The notes: a model not told the origin generated them from the letters alone. DNA of 64,000 bases from Cellulomonas sp. Y8 (GCF_008033115.1 NZ_CP041203.1:2108001-2172000); one strand, 5' to 3'. Positions 25,584 through 35,510 are shown, counted from the first letter of the stretch. Numbers and translations: made by a program.

Positions 25584-26942
25584 GTGGACGGGAAGAAGTT
25601 GGCCACCATTTCACGCCTCGGACAGGTGCCGTCCACCGTCGACCGCCAGATCCTCGGCCTCGCCGTGCCCGCGCTGGGCGCGCTGGTGGCCGAGCCGCTG
25701 TTCGTGCTGGTCGACTCGGCCATCGTCGGACGTCTGGGGACGACCGAGCTCGCGGGGCTGTCGCTCGCCTCGACGCTCCTGGTGACCGTCGTCGGCCTGT
25801 GCGTCTTCCTCGCGTACGCGACCACGGCGGTCGTCGCCCGGAGGCTCGGCGCGGGCGACCGTACCGGCGCGCTGCAGGTCGGCGTCGACGGGCTCTGGCT
25901 CGCGGCCGGCCTGGGCGTGGTCCTGGCGGCGGTCGCGATGCTGGTGGCGCCCTGGGCGGTCGGGGCGCTCGGCGCGACCGGGGACGTCGCGCACCAGGCC
26001 GTGCTCTACCTGCGCGCGTCCGCCCCGGGGCTGCCGGGGATGCTGGTCGTGCTCGCCGCCACCGGGGCGCTGCGCGGGCTGCAGGACACGAGGACGCCCC
26101 TGGTGGTCGCCGGGGTCGGCGCGGCGGTCAACGCCGTGCTCAACGTCGTGCTCGTCTACGGCCTGCACCTCGGCATCGCCGGCTCGGGCGCGGGCACCGC
26201 GGCCACGCAGGTCGCGATGGGCGTGGCGCTCGTCGTGGTCGTGGTCCGGGGCGCGCGGGCGGCCGGGTCCTCGCTGCGGCCGGCGCCCGGCGGCATCCTC
26301 GCCGGTGTCCGCACCGGCACCCCGCTGCTGCTGCGGACCCTGTCGCTGCGCGCGGCGATCCTGCTGACCGTGTGGGTCGCCACGGGCCTCGGCCCGGTCG
26401 CCCTGGCCGGGCACCAGGTCGTCAACGCGGTCTGGGGCTTCGTGGCGTTCGCCCTGGACGCGCTCGCGATCGCCGCGCAGGCGCTCATCGGGCACGCCCT
26501 CGGCGCCGGCGACACGGGGTTGGTGCGCGCGCTGCTGCGCCGCACGCTCGCCTGGGGCGTCGGTGCGGGCGTCGTGCTCGGGGTGCTGACCGGCCGGCTC
26601 GGCTGGTGGCTGTCGGCGCTGTTCACCTCGGACCCGGACGTGCGGCACGCAGTGACCCTGAGCCTGGCGGTCGCGGCGGTCCTCATGCCCATGGCCGGCT
26701 GGGTGTTCGTGCTCGACGGCGTGCTCATCGGCGCCGGCGACGGCCGGTTCCTCGCCGCGGCCGGGATGGTGACGCTCGCGGTCTACGTGCCGTTCGCCCT
26801 GGCGGTGCGGGCCTGGGCGCCGGACGGCTGGGCCGGGCTCGCCTGGCTCTGGGCGGCGTTCGCGGGGGTGTTCATGCTCGCGCGGGCCGTGACGACCGGG
26901 CTGCGGGCGCGACGCGACACGTGGATGGTCACCGGGGCCTGA
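25584..26942 (+). CDS. MATE-family efflux transporter
   Basis: The ~452-residue product is a twelve-helix MATE transporter (DinF-like branch), exporting cationic drugs or metabolites in exchange for H+ or Na+. LGLAVPALGALVAEPLFVLVDSAIVGRLGTTELAG is the conserved first helix pair, seen here as ALGALVAEPLFVLVDSAIVG; the second half begins near GTPLLLRTLSLRAAILLTVW with VALAGHQVVNAVWGFVAF. The GTG at 25584 has no clear ribosome site and lies next to DnaA-box-like sequence; GTG at 25626 is an alternative start. It is divergent from dnaB. Confidence 0.9.
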   Translation: MDGKKLATISRLGQVPSTVDRQILGLAVPALGALVAEPLFVLVDSAIVGRLGTTELAGLSLASTLLVTVVGLCVFLAYATTAVVARRLGAGDRTGALQVGVDGLWLAAGLGVVLAAVAMLVAPWAVGALGATGDVAHQAVLYLRASAPGLPGMLVVLAATGALRGLQDTRTPLVVAGVGAAVNAVLNVVLVYGLHLGIAGSGAGTAATQVAMGVALVVVVVRGARAAGSSLRPAPGGILAGVRTGTPLLLRTLSLRAAILLTVWVATGLGPVALAGHQVVNAVWGFVAFALDALAIAAQALIGHALGAGDTGLVRALLRRTLAWGVGAGVVLGVLTGRLGWWLSALFTSDPDVRHAVTLSLAVAAVLMPMAGWVFVLDGVLIGAGDGRFLAAAGMVTLAVYVPFALAVRAWAPDGWAGLAWLWAAFAGVFMLARAVTTGLRARRDTWMVTGA

Positions 26943-26953
26943 GGCGCCCGGGT

Positions 26954-26977
26954 GGGGCGCTCCGGGGTCAGCGCCCC
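26954..26977. terminator. hairpin between MATE gene and arsR
   Basis: GGGGCGCT (26954-26961) pairs with AGCGCCCC (26970-26977) around eight bases. It lies between the convergent MATE and arsR genes and includes the original arsR stop. Confidence 0.5.
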
Positions 26978-27334
26978 GGGACCGCCGCCGCGAGCGCGGC
27001 CGTGACGTCGTCCAGCGCACCCGGCCGGGAGCGCGTAGTAGGCCCAGACCCCGCGCTTGTCCCGGGTCACCAGGCCCGCGTCCACGAGCTGCTTCAGGTG
27101 GTGCGAGACGGTCGGCTGGGAGAGCCCGACGGGCTCGGTGAGATCGCACACGCACGCCTCTCCCCCGTCGTGCGCGGCGATGATCGACAGCAGCCGGAGC
27201 CGGGTGGGGTCGGCGAGCGCCTTCAGCCGGCGCGCGAGGTCGTGCGCGCCGGGCTCGTCGAGCGCGGGCGCTCCGCCCGGGCCGCAGCAGCCGTCCGTGG
27301 CGAGCGGCAGCAAGGCGGGCGTCGCGGTGACCAT
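26968..27334 (-). pseudogene. arsR: ArsR-family repressor with a 3' frameshift
   Basis: The N-terminal ~95 residues are an intact ArsR/SmtB winged helix: LARRLKALADPTRLRLLSII, a GEACVCDLTEPVGLSQPTVSHHLKQL recognition part with the ACVCDL metal-site cysteines, and LVTRDKRGVWAYYAL. At about 27018-27030 the frame breaks: the natural ending ALDDVTAALAAAVPGR, with its stop at 26968-26970, is found one frame away, consistent with one extra base. Read straight on, the protein would run 160 bases into the MATE gene. The HTH is complete, so some function may remain. It is divergent from arsM, over a 16-bp palindrome. Confidence 0.8.
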
Positions 27335-27351
27335 CGGACCATCGTGCAACA

Positions 27352-27367
27352 GACATCGATCGATGTC
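27352..27367. promoter_or_regulatory. 16-bp perfect palindrome, likely ArsR operator
   Basis: GACATCGATCGATGTC is fully symmetric and lies 18 bases before the arsR start and about 70 bases before arsM. A second, weaker CATCGA/TCGATG pair follows at about 27400-27422. The position fits binding by the divergently encoded ArsR. Confidence 0.6.
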
Positions 27368-27435
27368 GATGGTTGACAGGCAGGGCGGCGCGCGTCACGA
27401 TCACATCGACAACCTTCGATGCGAGGAGACGACCG

Positions 27436-28221
27436 ATGGGCGACGTGCGCGACGAGGTCCGCCGCCGGTACGCGGAGGCCGCCACGTCGGTGACCCTCGC
27501 GGCGACCGCGACCCCCGCCCAGGACTGCTGCGGCGGGGGCTGCGGCACGGACGCCGCGGAGACCGGGTTCGGTGCCTCCCTCTACGACGCGACGGCGCTG
27601 GCGGGCATCCCCGTCGAGGCGCAGCTCGCCTCGCTCGGCTGCGGCAACCCGGTGGCGGTCGCCGACCTCCGCCCCGGCGAGCGCGTGCTCGACCTCGGGT
27701 CCGGGGGCGGCATCGACGTGCTGCTGTCCGCGCGGCGCGTCGGCCCGACCGGGTTCGCCCACGGGGTGGACATGACGGACGAGATGCTCGAGCTCGCCCG
27801 GGACAACGCCGCGCGCGCCGGCGCGACCAACGTGGCGTTCCACCGCGGCACCATCGAGGACCTGCCGCTCCCGGACGCGTCGGTCGACGTCGTGATCTCG
27901 AACTGCGTCGTCAACCTGTCCCCCGACAAGCCGCGCGTGCTGGCCGAGGCGTTCCGCGTGCTCGCACCGGGCGGCCGCCTCGGCATCTCGGACGTCGTGG
28001 CGGAGGACCGGCTCACACCCGACCAGCGCGCCGAGCGGGGCTCGTACGTCGGCTGCATCGCGGGCGCCCTGTCCCAGGGCGAGTACCTCGGGCTCCTGGC
28101 GGCGGCCGGGTTCGTGGAGGCCGACGTGGCCCCGACCCACGCCGTCGCCGACGGCATGCACGGCGCCCTCGTGCGCGCCACCAAGCCGGCCGCCGCGCCG
28201 ACCACCGAGGAGAACCGATGA
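27436..28221 (+). CDS. arsM: arsenite S-adenosylmethionine methyltransferase
   Basis: ArsM methylates arsenite to less toxic, partly volatile species. The ~261-residue product has an N-terminal DCCGGGCG segment (near residue 35), motif [21 protein letters not shown] with the following GVDMTDEML, the conserved [15 protein letters not shown] with a catalytic-type Cys, and [10 protein letters not shown] with [15 protein letters not shown], which has the third Cys. These cysteines bind As(III). GAGGAG lies upstream of the ATG at 27436. The stop overlaps the arsC start (ATGA). The gene is in an arsR-arsM-arsC cluster. Confidence 0.92.
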   Translation: MGDVRDEVRRRYAEAATSVTLAATATPAQDCCGGGCGTDAAETGFGASLYDATALAGIPVEAQLASLGCGNPVAVADLRPGERVLDLGSGGGIDVLLSARRVGPTGFAHGVDMTDEMLELARDNAARAGATNVAFHRGTIEDLPLPDASVDVVISNCVVNLSPDKPRVLAEAFRVLAPGGRLGISDVVAEDRLTPDQRAERGSYVGCIAGALSQGEYLGLLAAAGFVEADVAPTHAVADGMHGALVRATKPAAAPTTEENR

Positions 28222-28649
28222 CCGACCACCGCCCCAGCGTCCTGTTCGTCTGCGTGCACAACGCCGGACGCTCGCAGATGGCCGCGGGCCTGCTCGCGTC
28301 GCTGTCCGGGGGCGCGGTCGAGGTGCGCTCCGCCGGGTCCGCGCCCGCGGACCGGGTCAACCCCGTGGCCGTCGAGGCGATGGCCGAGCTCGGGATCGAC
28401 CTGGCGACCGAGCGGCCCAAGGTCCTCACCCCCGAGGCCGTGCAGGCGTCCGATGTCGTGGTGACGATGGGCTGCGGCGACGCGTGCCCGTACTACCCCG
28501 GGACGCGGTACGAGGACTGGGTGCTCGAGGACCCGGCCGGCCAGGACCTGGCGATGGTGCGCGGCGTGCGGGACGAGATCCGCGGGCGCGTCGCGGCGCT
28601 CCTGGCGTCGCTGGGCGTGCCGCAGGCGGGTCCGCTCGCCCGGGCCTGA
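28218..28649 (+). CDS. arsC: arsenate reductase, low-molecular-weight phosphatase-like
   Basis: ArsC of this type reduces arsenate to arsenite. The 143-residue product begins with [19 protein letters not shown], the CX5R loop holding the nucleophilic Cys, and has [15 protein letters not shown] with the second Cys pair and the general-acid region, then [23 protein letters not shown]. It resembles the thioredoxin- or mycothiol-linked classes; the window does not decide which. It overlaps arsM by four bases. No arsenite exporter gene (arsB or ACR3) is found in this cluster. Confidence 0.9.
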   Translation: MTDHRPSVLFVCVHNAGRSQMAAGLLASLSGGAVEVRSAGSAPADRVNPVAVEAMAELGIDLATERPKVLTPEAVQASDVVVTMGCGDACPYYPGTRYEDWVLEDPAGQDLAMVRGVRDEIRGRVAALLASLGVPQAGPLARA

Positions 28650-28680
28650 CCCGAGGGGCGGTCCCGCGGCGCCGTGGGCG

Positions 28681-28956
28681 TCAGCCGGCCGGCGGGCGGT
28701 CTGCGTCGCTCGGGCCCTGGCCCGCGTCGCCGCTCCCCGCGTCGTCGCCCGTCCGCCCCTGCAGCGCCAGGACCAGGAAGACGAACCCGACGGGCAGGAA
28801 CGCGATCGCCCCGTACCGCAGGCTGTCGTTGAACAGCCCGGAGAACCCGAGGACGAGGAACACGAGCCCGATGGGCAGGTAGGCGACGCGGGCCTGCGTG
28901 TCGTCGGACACGGGCTCCGGCTGCGGCGGGTTCGTGGGCTCGGGCTGATCAGCCAT
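28681..28956 (-). CDS. small hypothetical membrane protein
   Basis: The 91-residue product has a Pro/Gln-rich start, two hydrophobic helices ([20 protein letters not shown] and [18 protein letters not shown]) and an acidic, Gly-rich tail. The two helices share a LPxGxVFLVL pattern, which suggests an internal duplication. The ATG at 28956 gives the shorter MADQPEP start. I recognise no function. It lies between convergent arsC and rplI in the same direction as the ribosomal genes. Confidence 0.75.
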   Translation of the reverse strand: MADQPEPTNPPQPEPVSDDTQARVAYLPIGLVFLVLGFSGLFNDSLRYGAIAFLPVGFVFLVLALQGRTGDDAGSGDAGQGPSDADRPPAG

Positions 28957-29031
28957 GCCTCGACGGTAGGCGGCCCGCACCCCCGGTCGCCTCCGCCGCG
29001 GGACGGAGATCCTCGCCCGACCCCGGGAACG

Positions 29032-29070
29032 ACCGCGCCCCCGCCCCGGGGACCGGGACGGGGGCGCGGT
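29032..29070 (-). terminator. terminator of the ribosomal protein operon
   Basis: A perfect 12-bp stem, ACCGCGCCCCCG (29032-29043) with 29059-29070, follows the rplI stop in the direction of transcription. The loop is GC-rich and there is no strong U-run. Confidence 0.7.
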
Positions 29071-29088
29071 ACGCGCTGGCGCGTGGCG

Positions 29089-29538
29089 TCAGGCCGCGAC
29101 GACCTTGACGGTCAGCTTCGCGGAGACCTCCGGGTGCAGGCGGACCTGCACCGCGTACTCGCCGGTCGCCTTGATCGGCTGCGCGACCTCGATCTTGCGG
29201 CGGTCGATCGACGGGCCGCCGGCGGCCTTGACCGCGTCGGCGATCTCGGCGGTCGTGACCGCACCGAAGAGGCGGCCGGCGTCCCCGGACTTCGCCGCCA
29301 CGGTGACCGGGTTGCCCTGCAGCGAGTCGCGCACGGCGCGCGCCTCGTCGAGGGTCGCGATCTCGCGGGTCTTGCGAGCACGGCGGATCGCCGTGATCTC
29401 CTTCTCCGCGCCCTTGCTCCACGCGGTCGCGAGACCACGCGGGACGAGGTAGTTGCGGGCGTACCCGTCCTTGACGTCGACGACGTCGCCGGGAGCGCCG
29501 AGGCCCGTGACCTCGTGGGTCAGGATGAGCTTGGCCAT
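29089..29538 (-). CDS. rplI: 50S ribosomal protein L9
   Basis: The 149-residue product has the L9 start [37 protein letters not shown] (conserved parts [18 protein letters not shown] and NYLVPRGLA) and the C-terminal domain ending in a KLTVKVVAA strand. L9 binds 23S rRNA near the L1 stalk. It lies 14 bases after rpsR at the end of the rpsF-ssb-rpsR-rplI operon, before a strong hairpin. Confidence 0.97.
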   Translation of the reverse strand: MAKLILTHEVTGLGAPGDVVDVKDGYARNYLVPRGLATAWSKGAEKEITAIRRARKTREIATLDEARAVRDSLQGNPVTVAAKSGDAGRLFGAVTTAEIADAVKAAGGPSIDRRKIEVAQPIKATGEYAVQVRLHPEVSAKLTVKVVAA

Positions 29539-29552
29539 CTTGTTGCTCCTTC

Positions 29553-29789
29553 TCAGCGAGCCGACGACGAGTACGGCAGGAGCGCCATCTCGCGGGCGTT
29601 CTTCACGGCCCGCGCGATCGCGCGCTGCTCCTGGACGGACACGCCGGTCACGCGGCGGGCGCGGATCTTCCCGCGGTCGGAGATGAACTTCCGCAGCAGG
29701 GCGGTGTCCTTGTAGTCGACCGACTCGATCTTCGCCGCCTTGAGCGGGTTCTGCTTCTTCTTGGGCTTCCGGACAACGGCCTTGGCCAT
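29553..29789 (-). CDS. rpsR: 30S ribosomal protein S18
   Basis: The 78-residue product has the S18 core [22 protein letters not shown] followed by [21 protein letters not shown]18 pairs with S6 in the platform of the small subunit. The cysteines of zinc-type S18 are absent, so it is the C-minus form. A Lys/Pro-rich N-terminus ([12 protein letters not shown]) precedes the core. The ATG is preceded by GGAGCACCACG. Confidence 0.97.
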   Translation of the reverse strand: MAKAVVRKPKKKQNPLKAAKIESVDYKDTALLRKFISDRGKIRARRVTGVSVQEQRAIARAVKNAREMALLPYSSSAR

Positions 29790-29817
29790 CGTGGTGCTCC
29801 TTGTTCTACGTACGGAG

Positions 29818-29841
29818 CCCGGGGCGTTGCCATGCCCCGGG
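29818..29841 (-). other. hairpin between ssb and rpsR
   Basis: CCCGGGGC (29818-29825) pairs perfectly with GCCCCGGG (29834-29841). Lying in the 113-base gap after ssb and before rpsR, it could weaken transcription into rpsR or be a processing site. Confidence 0.4.
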
Positions 29842-29902
29842 ATGGGATGTTCGTGATGGCGCGCGCGGCGCCGGTGCCGACCTGGCGGTCAGCGGTGCTC
29901 GA

Positions 29903-30442
29903 TCAGAACGGGGGCTCGTCGGAGTAGCCACCCGCGCCGCCGCCGCCCGCGGGCGTGGCCCACGGGTCGTCCTGCTGCGCGGACTGGCCGCCGCCGTTGA
30001 ACCCGCCACCGCCGCCGCCGCCGCCGTTGAAGCCGCCCCCACCGCCGCCGCCGAACCCGCCGCCGCCACCACCGGACCGCTGGGTCCGGGTGACCTTGGC
30101 CGAGGCGTAGCGGAGCGAGGGGCCGACCTCGTCGACCTGCAGCTCGTAGACGGTGCGCTTCTCGCCCTCGCGGGTCTCGTAGGACCGCTGGACGAGGCGG
30201 CCGCTGACGATCACGCGGGTGCCCTTGGTGAGCGACTCGGCGACGTTCTCCGCCGCCTCCCGCCAGATCGAGCAGCGGAGGAACAGCGTGTCGCCGTCCT
30301 TCCACTCGTTGCTCTGGCGGTCGAACGTGCGCGGCGTGGACGCCACGGTGAAGTTCGCGACCGCGGCGCCGGACGGCGTGAACCGCAGCTCCGGGTCGGC
30401 GGTCAGGTTCCCGATCACCGTGATGGTGGTGTCACCAGCCAT
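29903..30442 (-). CDS. ssb: single-stranded DNA-binding protein
   Basis: The 179-residue product has an OB fold: [30 protein letters not shown], then [41 protein letters not shown] (shown in parts). A long Gly/Asn-rich linker ([18 protein letters not shown]) leads to a short tail ending SDEPPF, with the terminal Pro-Phe that recruits replication partners. It coats ssDNA in replication and repair. It lies in the usual place between rpsF and rpsR. Confidence 0.97.
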   Translation of the reverse strand: MAGDTTITVIGNLTADPELRFTPSGAAVANFTVASTPRTFDRQSNEWKDGDTLFLRCSIWREAAENVAESLTKGTRVIVSGRLVQRSYETREGEKRTVYELQVDEVGPSLRYASAKVTRTQRSGGGGGGFGGGGGGGFNGGGGGGGGFNGGGQSAQQDDPWATPAGGGGAGGYSDEPPF

Positions 30443-30511
30443 GCCAGCTCCTCGTTCTCGTCGATGCTCGTCGAAGGGGTGTCCCGCACGGTACGCGCGC
30501 GGTCTGACGCG

Positions 30512-30805
30512 TCAGGACTCCTTGCGGAGGACCTTCGTGCGCAGGACGACCTCGTTCAGGCCCAGCTGACGGTCCAGCTCCTTGGCGGTGTCCGACGTCG
30601 AGGAGAAGTCGACGACGGCGTAGATGCCCTCGGACTTCTTCTTGATGTCGTACGCCAGGCGGCGACGGCCCCAGATGTCCACGTTGTCGACGGAGCCGCC
30701 GTCGGTCTTGACGACCGACAGGTACTTGTCGAGCGACGGGGCGACGGTGCGCTCGTCGATGCTGGGGTCGAGGATGATCATGATCTCGTACTGACGCAGG
30801 CTCAT
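30512..30805 (-). CDS. rpsF: 30S ribosomal protein S6
   Basis: The 97-residue product has the S6 start [21 protein letters not shown] and [23 protein letters not shown], followed by [22 protein letters not shown]6 binds S18 in the 30S platform. AGGAGG precedes the ATG at 30805. It is the first gene of the rpsF-ssb-rpsR-rplI operon, downstream of the PBP gene with 191 bases between. Confidence 0.97.
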   Translation of the reverse strand: MSLRQYEIMIILDPSIDERTVAPSLDKYLSVVKTDGGSVDNVDIWGRRRLAYDIKKKSEGIYAVVDFSSTSDTAKELDRQLGLNEVVLRTKVLRKES

Positions 30806-30996
30806 ACCCACCTCCTCTGGTCTCGGCGGCCACGGTCGTTCCGTGGCAGGAGGGTGTCGTTGCGTCGCTGCCCCGGGCGCGTCCGTCGATGGCGACGGTC
30901 GGTCGGGCACAGCAGCACACCAGTCTACCCGGTCGCGCGACCCCTCGGGGTCGCGCGCCCGGGTGGACGGCGTGGGTCCTGGTAGTGCAGCGGCGG

Positions 30997-33363
30997 TCAG
31001 CCGCCGGTGCCGGGGTTCCCGGCGTTGCCCCCGGCCTGGCCGTTGTTCCCGGCCTGCCCGTTGTTGCCGGGCTGCCCGGTCGGCTGCTGCGTCGGCTGCG
31101 GCTGCGGCTGGGGGCCCTTGGAGACGCGGAGGGTCACGGTCGACCCGGGGGCCACCTGCGATCCCTCCCCCGGGCTCACGCCCAGGACCGTGCCGGCCGT
31201 CGCCGCGTTGAACTCCTCCGCGACGGAGGGCACGAGCCCGGCGTTCTGGAGCGCGGCCTGCGCGTCTCCCGACAGCTGCCCGGTGAGGCCGGACGGCACC
31301 GCGACGGTCGTCGGCTGCTCGGGCTCGGGCGCCTGGGTCTCGACGGGCGCCGACGTGGTCGGCTCGGAGGTCGGCACGGCGGCGCCGTTGACGTTCGCCC
31401 GCTTGGGGAAGTCGACCACGGCGGCGTACTGCGGCAGCTCGAAGACCGGCTTCATGTAGGCGGCCCAGAGCTCGGACGGGTACGTGCCGCCGGTGACCTC
31501 CTTGACACCGCCCCACGGCGTGATCGTGACCTGGTCCTTGCCGTTCTCGCCCACCTGGCTGAGCCCGACCGCGGTGACGATCTGCGGGGTGAAGCCGACG
31601 AACCAGGCCGACTTGTTCTCCTGGGAGGTCCCCGTCTTGCCGGCGATCGGCCGGTCCAGCGGGCTGACGTACTTCTCCGCGGAACCCTTCTGGACCACCT
31701 GGGTCATCGCGTAGGTCGTGTCGGCCATGACCCCGGCGTCGAACGTCTGCACCGGCTGGGTCTGCCCCGCGTAGGCGACGTCCCCGTCGGGGTAGACGGC
31801 CTGCGCCACCATGAACGGCTTGTGGTACACCCCCTGCGCCGCGATGGTCGCGTAGGCGGACGCCATGTCGATCGGTCGCACGGCGTCGGCGCCGAGCACG
31901 TTCGAGTCGACGGACGACACCGGCGTGGTGACGCCGGCTCTCGTCGCGACGTCGGCGGTCTTCTCGGGACCGACCTCGAGGTTGACCTGGGCGTAGACCG
32001 TGTTCACGGACTGCTCGGTCGCCTTGACCAGATCGATGTTGCCGAAGTCCTGGCCGCTGAAGTTGTTGACCTTCCAGTCGCCGAACTCCTGCGGGGAGAC
32101 GCCCGAGTACCGCTTGCTCAGCGGGATCCCGTTCTCGAGGGCCGCGATCAGCGTGAACGGCTTGAACGTCGAGCCACCCTGGATGGCGTCGCGGCTCGCG
32201 CGGTCGATCTGGTCGGCGAGGAAGTCGGAACCGCCGTACAGCGAGACGATGCCGCCGGTCGCCGGGTCGATCGAGACGAGGCCGACCTTGAGCGCGGCGG
32301 ACGGGAGCTCGCCGTCGGACAGGCCGCCGTCCCGCATGCTCTGCACCGCGGCCACCGCGTTCCCCTGCACCGCGGGGTCGATCGTCGTCGTGATCGTCAG
32401 GCCGCCCGAGCTGATCATCTCGTCGGTGATCGACCCGGTCGCCGTGAGCTCGCGCTTCACGTACTGCAGCAGGTAGCCGGTCGTGCCGCCGTAGGTCTCG
32501 TTGCGCTGGTACTCGACGATGGCCGGGAACGTCTGCGCGTCCCGGTCGGCCTGCGTGAGGTAGCCGTCGCGGACCATGCCGTCGAGGACGTACTCCCAGC
32601 GCTGCTGCGCCTTCTCCGGGCTGACGGCGGGGTCCCAGTTGTTCGGCGAGGGGATGACGCCGGCCAGGAGCGCCGCCTCGGACACCGTGAGGTCCGCCGA
32701 CGGGTGGCCGAAGTACGCCTGCGACGCGGCCTCGACGCCGTACGCGTCCCGGCCGAAGTAGATCGTGTTGAGGTAGCGCCCGAGGATCTGCTCCTTGGTC
32801 TCCGACTGCGCGATCTTGATCGCGAGCAGCGCCTCCTTGGCCTTGCCGACGTAGCCCGTCGTGGTCTGGCCGACGTAGTACCGCTCGACGTACTGCTGGG
32901 TGAGGGTCGACCCGCCCTGCGTCGCGCCGCCGCGCACGTTGTTGATGAACGCGCGGGCCATGCCCGTGACGGAGATGCCCTGGTTCTCGAAGAACGTGCG
33001 GTCCTCGGCCGACACCACGGCCTGGCCCATGAACTCGGGCAGCGACTCGTACTCGACGATGGTGCGGTTCGGACCGGGGAACGTGCCCATCGGCGACCCG
33101 TCGGCGTAGAGCACGGTCGACTTCTGCGCCTCGACGAACTCGTCCGGCGCCGGCACGTCGGTGAGCGCGTACGCGGCGACGCCGAGCCCGAGGCACAGGA
33201 AGACGAAGCCGATGACGGACCCGACGACGAACCGCCACGACGGCAGCCAGCGGTGCAGACCGCGGTAGCCCCGCCGGGGGTAGTCGATGAACCGCCGCCG
33301 TCCGCCGGACGCGGCGGTACCGCGTGCGGCGGACGCCGCGGACCGTCGGTTCGAGCCTGCCAC
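30997..33363 (-). CDS. class A penicillin-binding protein with PASTA domain
   Basis: The ~788-residue enzyme polymerises and cross-links peptidoglycan. After an Arg-rich cytoplasmic start and one membrane helix ([21 protein letters not shown], about 42-62) comes the GT51 glycosyltransferase with [13 protein letters not shown] and [19 protein letters not shown], then the transpeptidase with [11 protein letters not shown] (active Ser), the SxN motif ([10 protein letters not shown]) and GKTGTSQ. The C-terminus has one PASTA domain ([21 protein letters not shown] and [18 protein letters not shown]) and a Gly/Asn/Gln tail. GTG at 33363 is preferred; the upstream reading is a non-conserved extension. 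The place beside rpsF and ino1 matches ponA-type genes of other actinobacteria. Confidence 0.94.
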   Translation of the reverse strand: MAGSNRRSAASAARGTAASGGRRRFIDYPRRGYRGLHRWLPSWRFVVGSVIGFVFLCLGLGVAAYALTDVPAPDEFVEAQKSTVLYADGSPMGTFPGPNRTIVEYESLPEFMGQAVVSAEDRTFFENQGISVTGMARAFINNVRGGATQGGSTLTQQYVERYYVGQTTTGYVGKAKEALLAIKIAQSETKEQILGRYLNTIYFGRDAYGVEAASQAYFGHPSADLTVSEAALLAGVIPSPNNWDPAVSPEKAQQRWEYVLDGMVRDGYLTQADRDAQTFPAIVEYQRNETYGGTTGYLLQYVKRELTATGSITDEMISSGGLTITTTIDPAVQGNAVAAVQSMRDGGLSDGELPSAALKVGLVSIDPATGGIVSLYGGSDFLADQIDRASRDAIQGGSTFKPFTLIAALENGIPLSKRYSGVSPQEFGDWKVNNFSGQDFGNIDLVKATEQSVNTVYAQVNLEVGPEKTADVATRAGVTTPVSSVDSNVLGADAVRPIDMASAYATIAAQGVYHKPFMVAQAVYPDGDVAYAGQTQPVQTFDAGVMADTTYAMTQVVQKGSAEKYVSPLDRPIAGKTGTSQENKSAWFVGFTPQIVTAVGLSQVGENGKDQVTITPWGGVKEVTGGTYPSELWAAYMKPVFELPQYAAVVDFPKRANVNGAAVPTSEPTTSAPVETQAPEPEQPTTVAVPSGLTGQLSGDAQAALQNAGLVPSVAEEFNAATAGTVLGVSPGEGSQVAPGSTVTLRVSKGPQPQPQPTQQPTGQPGNNGQAGNNGQAGGNAGNPGTGG

Positions 33364-33704
33364 GGCACTGCCTTCCTGTGGACTGCTGGGGGAGGGCCGG
33401 CGGCAGGGAGCCGTCCGGGCCCGGATCAGTATGCGCGAGCGGCCGTGCGCCGCCCGCGGGCGGACAGCCCCTCCCGGCGACCTGCACACGATCGCCACGA
33501 GGCCCCCCGCCCGGCTTCCCGGCCCGATGAGCATCCTGGCAGCCGCGCGCCCGCCGGGCACGTGACCTGCGCGCCGAACCGCCGTGCACCGCCCCGCCAC
33601 GCCGGACGAGCCCGAGGTGTTGCCCGGATCACCCGCTTCGTCCTACCCTCCCCGATGTATCAGTTCGATACATCGGTGCGCGGACAGCGGGAAGGGAGGC
33701 CACG
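33364..33704. other. divergent regulatory gap between PBP and padR genes
   Basis: This 341-base stretch has no supported gene. It must hold the PBP promoter on the minus strand and, near its right end, the padR operator at 33652-33676. Its middle part (33430-33600) is GC-rich without obvious repeats. Confidence 0.6.
33652..33676. promoter_or_regulatory. PadR-type operator
   Basis: CCGATGTATC (33652-33661) and GATACATCGG (33667-33676) form a perfect inverted repeat with a five-base spacer. The ATGTATC-GATACAT pattern is of the PadR type and lies 29 bases before the padR start, so autoregulation and control of ino1 are likely. Confidence 0.75.
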
Positions 33705-34361
33705 GTGCGCGGACGTTCCGACGTGCTCGAGTCGGCCATCCTCGGGCTGCTGCACGACTCCCCGATGCACGGGTACGAGCTGCGCAAGCGGCTCAACCTC
33801 CTGCTCGGCTCGTTCCGCGCGCTGTCCTACGGGTCGCTGTACCCGGCGCTCAAGTCGCTGGTGGCGCGCGGCCTCATCGCCGGGTCCGACCCGCAGCAGG
33901 CCCCGGCCCACGGGCTGGCCGGCAAGCGGGCCCGGATCGTCTACCAGCTCACGGCCGAGGGCAAGGAGCAGTTCCAGCACGTGCTGGCCTCCTCCGGCCC
34001 CGCCGCGTGGGAGGACGAGAACTTCGGGTTCCGGTTCGCGTTCTTCGGGCAGACCGACGCCGAGACCCGGCTGCGGATCCTCGAGGGCCGGCGCACCCGG
34101 ATGACGGAGCGCCTGGAGCTGATCAAGGACTCCGTGTCCCGCACCCGCGTCCGCATGGACGAGTACACCCTCGAGCTGCAGCGCCACGGGCTCGAGCAGG
34201 TCGAGCGCGAGGTCCGCTGGCTCGACGACCTCATCGACCACGAGCGCAGCAACCGCGGCGCCCGTCCCCGCGGCGCCGGCCGGCCGGCCGACGCCCGCAC
34301 GAACGCTGTCGAGGATGACTCCATCGTCGCGGCACCAACCCCTCAGAAGGAGCGAGGATGA
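33705..34361 (+). CDS. PadR-family transcriptional regulator
   Basis: The 218-residue product has the PadR winged helix: [26 protein letters not shown], then [18 protein letters not shown], and a wing with [19 protein letters not shown]-terminal Vir-type helical domain (residues ~110-185) dimerises the protein, followed by a disordered basic tail. GGGAGG precedes the GTG at 33705. Its stop overlaps the start of ino1 (ATGA). The same padR-ino1 pairing occurs in mycobacteria (Rv0047c-Rv0046c), so control of inositol synthesis is probable. Confidence 0.92.
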   Translation: MRGRSDVLESAILGLLHDSPMHGYELRKRLNLLLGSFRALSYGSLYPALKSLVARGLIAGSDPQQAPAHGLAGKRARIVYQLTAEGKEQFQHVLASSGPAAWEDENFGFRFAFFGQTDAETRLRILEGRRTRMTERLELIKDSVSRTRVRMDEYTLELQRHGLEQVEREVRWLDDLIDHERSNRGARPRGAGRPADARTNAVEDDSIVAAPTPQKERG

Positions 34362-35452
34362 CCGCCATCCGCGTTGCGATCGCGGGCGTGGGCAACTGCG
34401 CCTCGTCGCTTGTCCAGGGCGTGCACTACTACGCCGACGCCGACCCGAGCACCAAGGTCCCGGGCCTCATGCACGTGCAGTTCGGCGACTACCACGTCTC
34501 CGACCTGGAGTTCGTCCTGGCGTTCGACGTCGACGCCAAGAAGGTCGGCTTCGACCTGTCGGAGGCGATCGTCGCGTCCGAGAACAACACCATCAAGATC
34601 GCCGACGTCCCGCCGCTCGGCGTGACCGTCCAGCGCGGCCCGACCCTCGACGGCGTCGGCAAGTACTACGCGCAGACGATCGAGGTGTCCGACGCGGAGC
34701 CGGTCGACGTCGTCCAGGCGCTCAAGGACGCGAAGGTGGACGTCCTCGTCTCCTACCTGCCGGTGGGCTCCGAGGAGGCCGACAAGTTCTACGCGCAGGC
34801 CGCGATCGACGCGGGCGTGGCCTTCGTCAACGCGCTGCCGGTGTTCATCGCCTCCGACCCGGAGTTGGCGGCGAAGTTCGAGGCGGCCGGCGTGCCGATC
34901 GTCGGCGACGACATCAAGTCCCAGGTCGGCGCGACCATCACGCACCGCGTGCTCGCCCGCCTGTTCGAGGACCGCGGCGTCATCCTGGACCGCACGTACC
35001 AGCTGAACGTCGGCGGCAACATGGACTTCAAGAACATGCTCGAGCGCGAGCGCCTGGAGTCCAAGAAGATCTCGAAGACGCAGGCCGTCACCTCGAACCT
35101 CGAGGACGGCCCGCTGGCCGGCAAGAAGGACGACCGCAACGTCCACATCGGCCCGTCGGACTACGTCGCCTGGCTCGACGACCGCAAGTGGGCGTACGTC
35201 CGCCTCGAGGGTCGCGCGTTCGGCGAGGTGCCCCTGAACCTCGAGTACAAGCTCGAGGTCTGGGACTCCCCGAACTCCGCCGGCATCATCATCGACGCCG
35301 TCCGCGCCGCGAAGATCGCGCTGGACCGCGGCATCGGCGGCCCGATCCTGTCGGCGTCGACCTACTTCATGAAGTCCCCGCCGGTCCAGCACGAGGACCA
35401 GCACGGCCGGGAGCTCGTGGAGAAGTTCATCCGCGGCGAGATCGAGCGCTGA
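34358..35452 (+). CDS. ino1: inositol-3-phosphate synthase
   Basis: Ino1 converts glucose 6-phosphate to myo-inositol 3-phosphate with internal NAD+, the first step toward phosphatidylinositol and mycothiol. The 364-residue product has [18 protein letters not shown] at the N-terminus, [60 protein letters not shown] and [13 protein letters not shown], all family signatures. It is coupled to padR by a four-base overlap and followed by a 15-bp terminator. Codon use is more strongly optimised than in its neighbours, suggesting high expression. Confidence 0.96.
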   Translation: MTAIRVAIAGVGNCASSLVQGVHYYADADPSTKVPGLMHVQFGDYHVSDLEFVLAFDVDAKKVGFDLSEAIVASENNTIKIADVPPLGVTVQRGPTLDGVGKYYAQTIEVSDAEPVDVVQALKDAKVDVLVSYLPVGSEEADKFYAQAAIDAGVAFVNALPVFIASDPELAAKFEAAGVPIVGDDIKSQVGATITHRVLARLFEDRGVILDRTYQLNVGGNMDFKNMLERERLESKKISKTQAVTSNLEDGPLAGKKDDRNVHIGPSDYVAWLDDRKWAYVRLEGRAFGEVPLNLEYKLEVWDSPNSAGIIIDAVRAAKIALDRGIGGPILSASTYFMKSPPVQHEDQHGRELVEKFIRGEIER

Positions 35453-35476
35453 TCTGCTGATCACCTGATCGAGCCC

Positions 35477-35510
35477 GAGGCCCCGGTGACGTCCGCGTCA
35501 CCGGGGCCTC
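35477..35510 (+). terminator. intrinsic terminator of padR-ino1
   Basis: GAGGCCCCGGTGACG (35477-35491) pairs perfectly with 35496-35510 around a TCCG loop, 24 bases after the ino1 stop; the bases that follow are only slightly T-rich. Confidence 0.8.
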
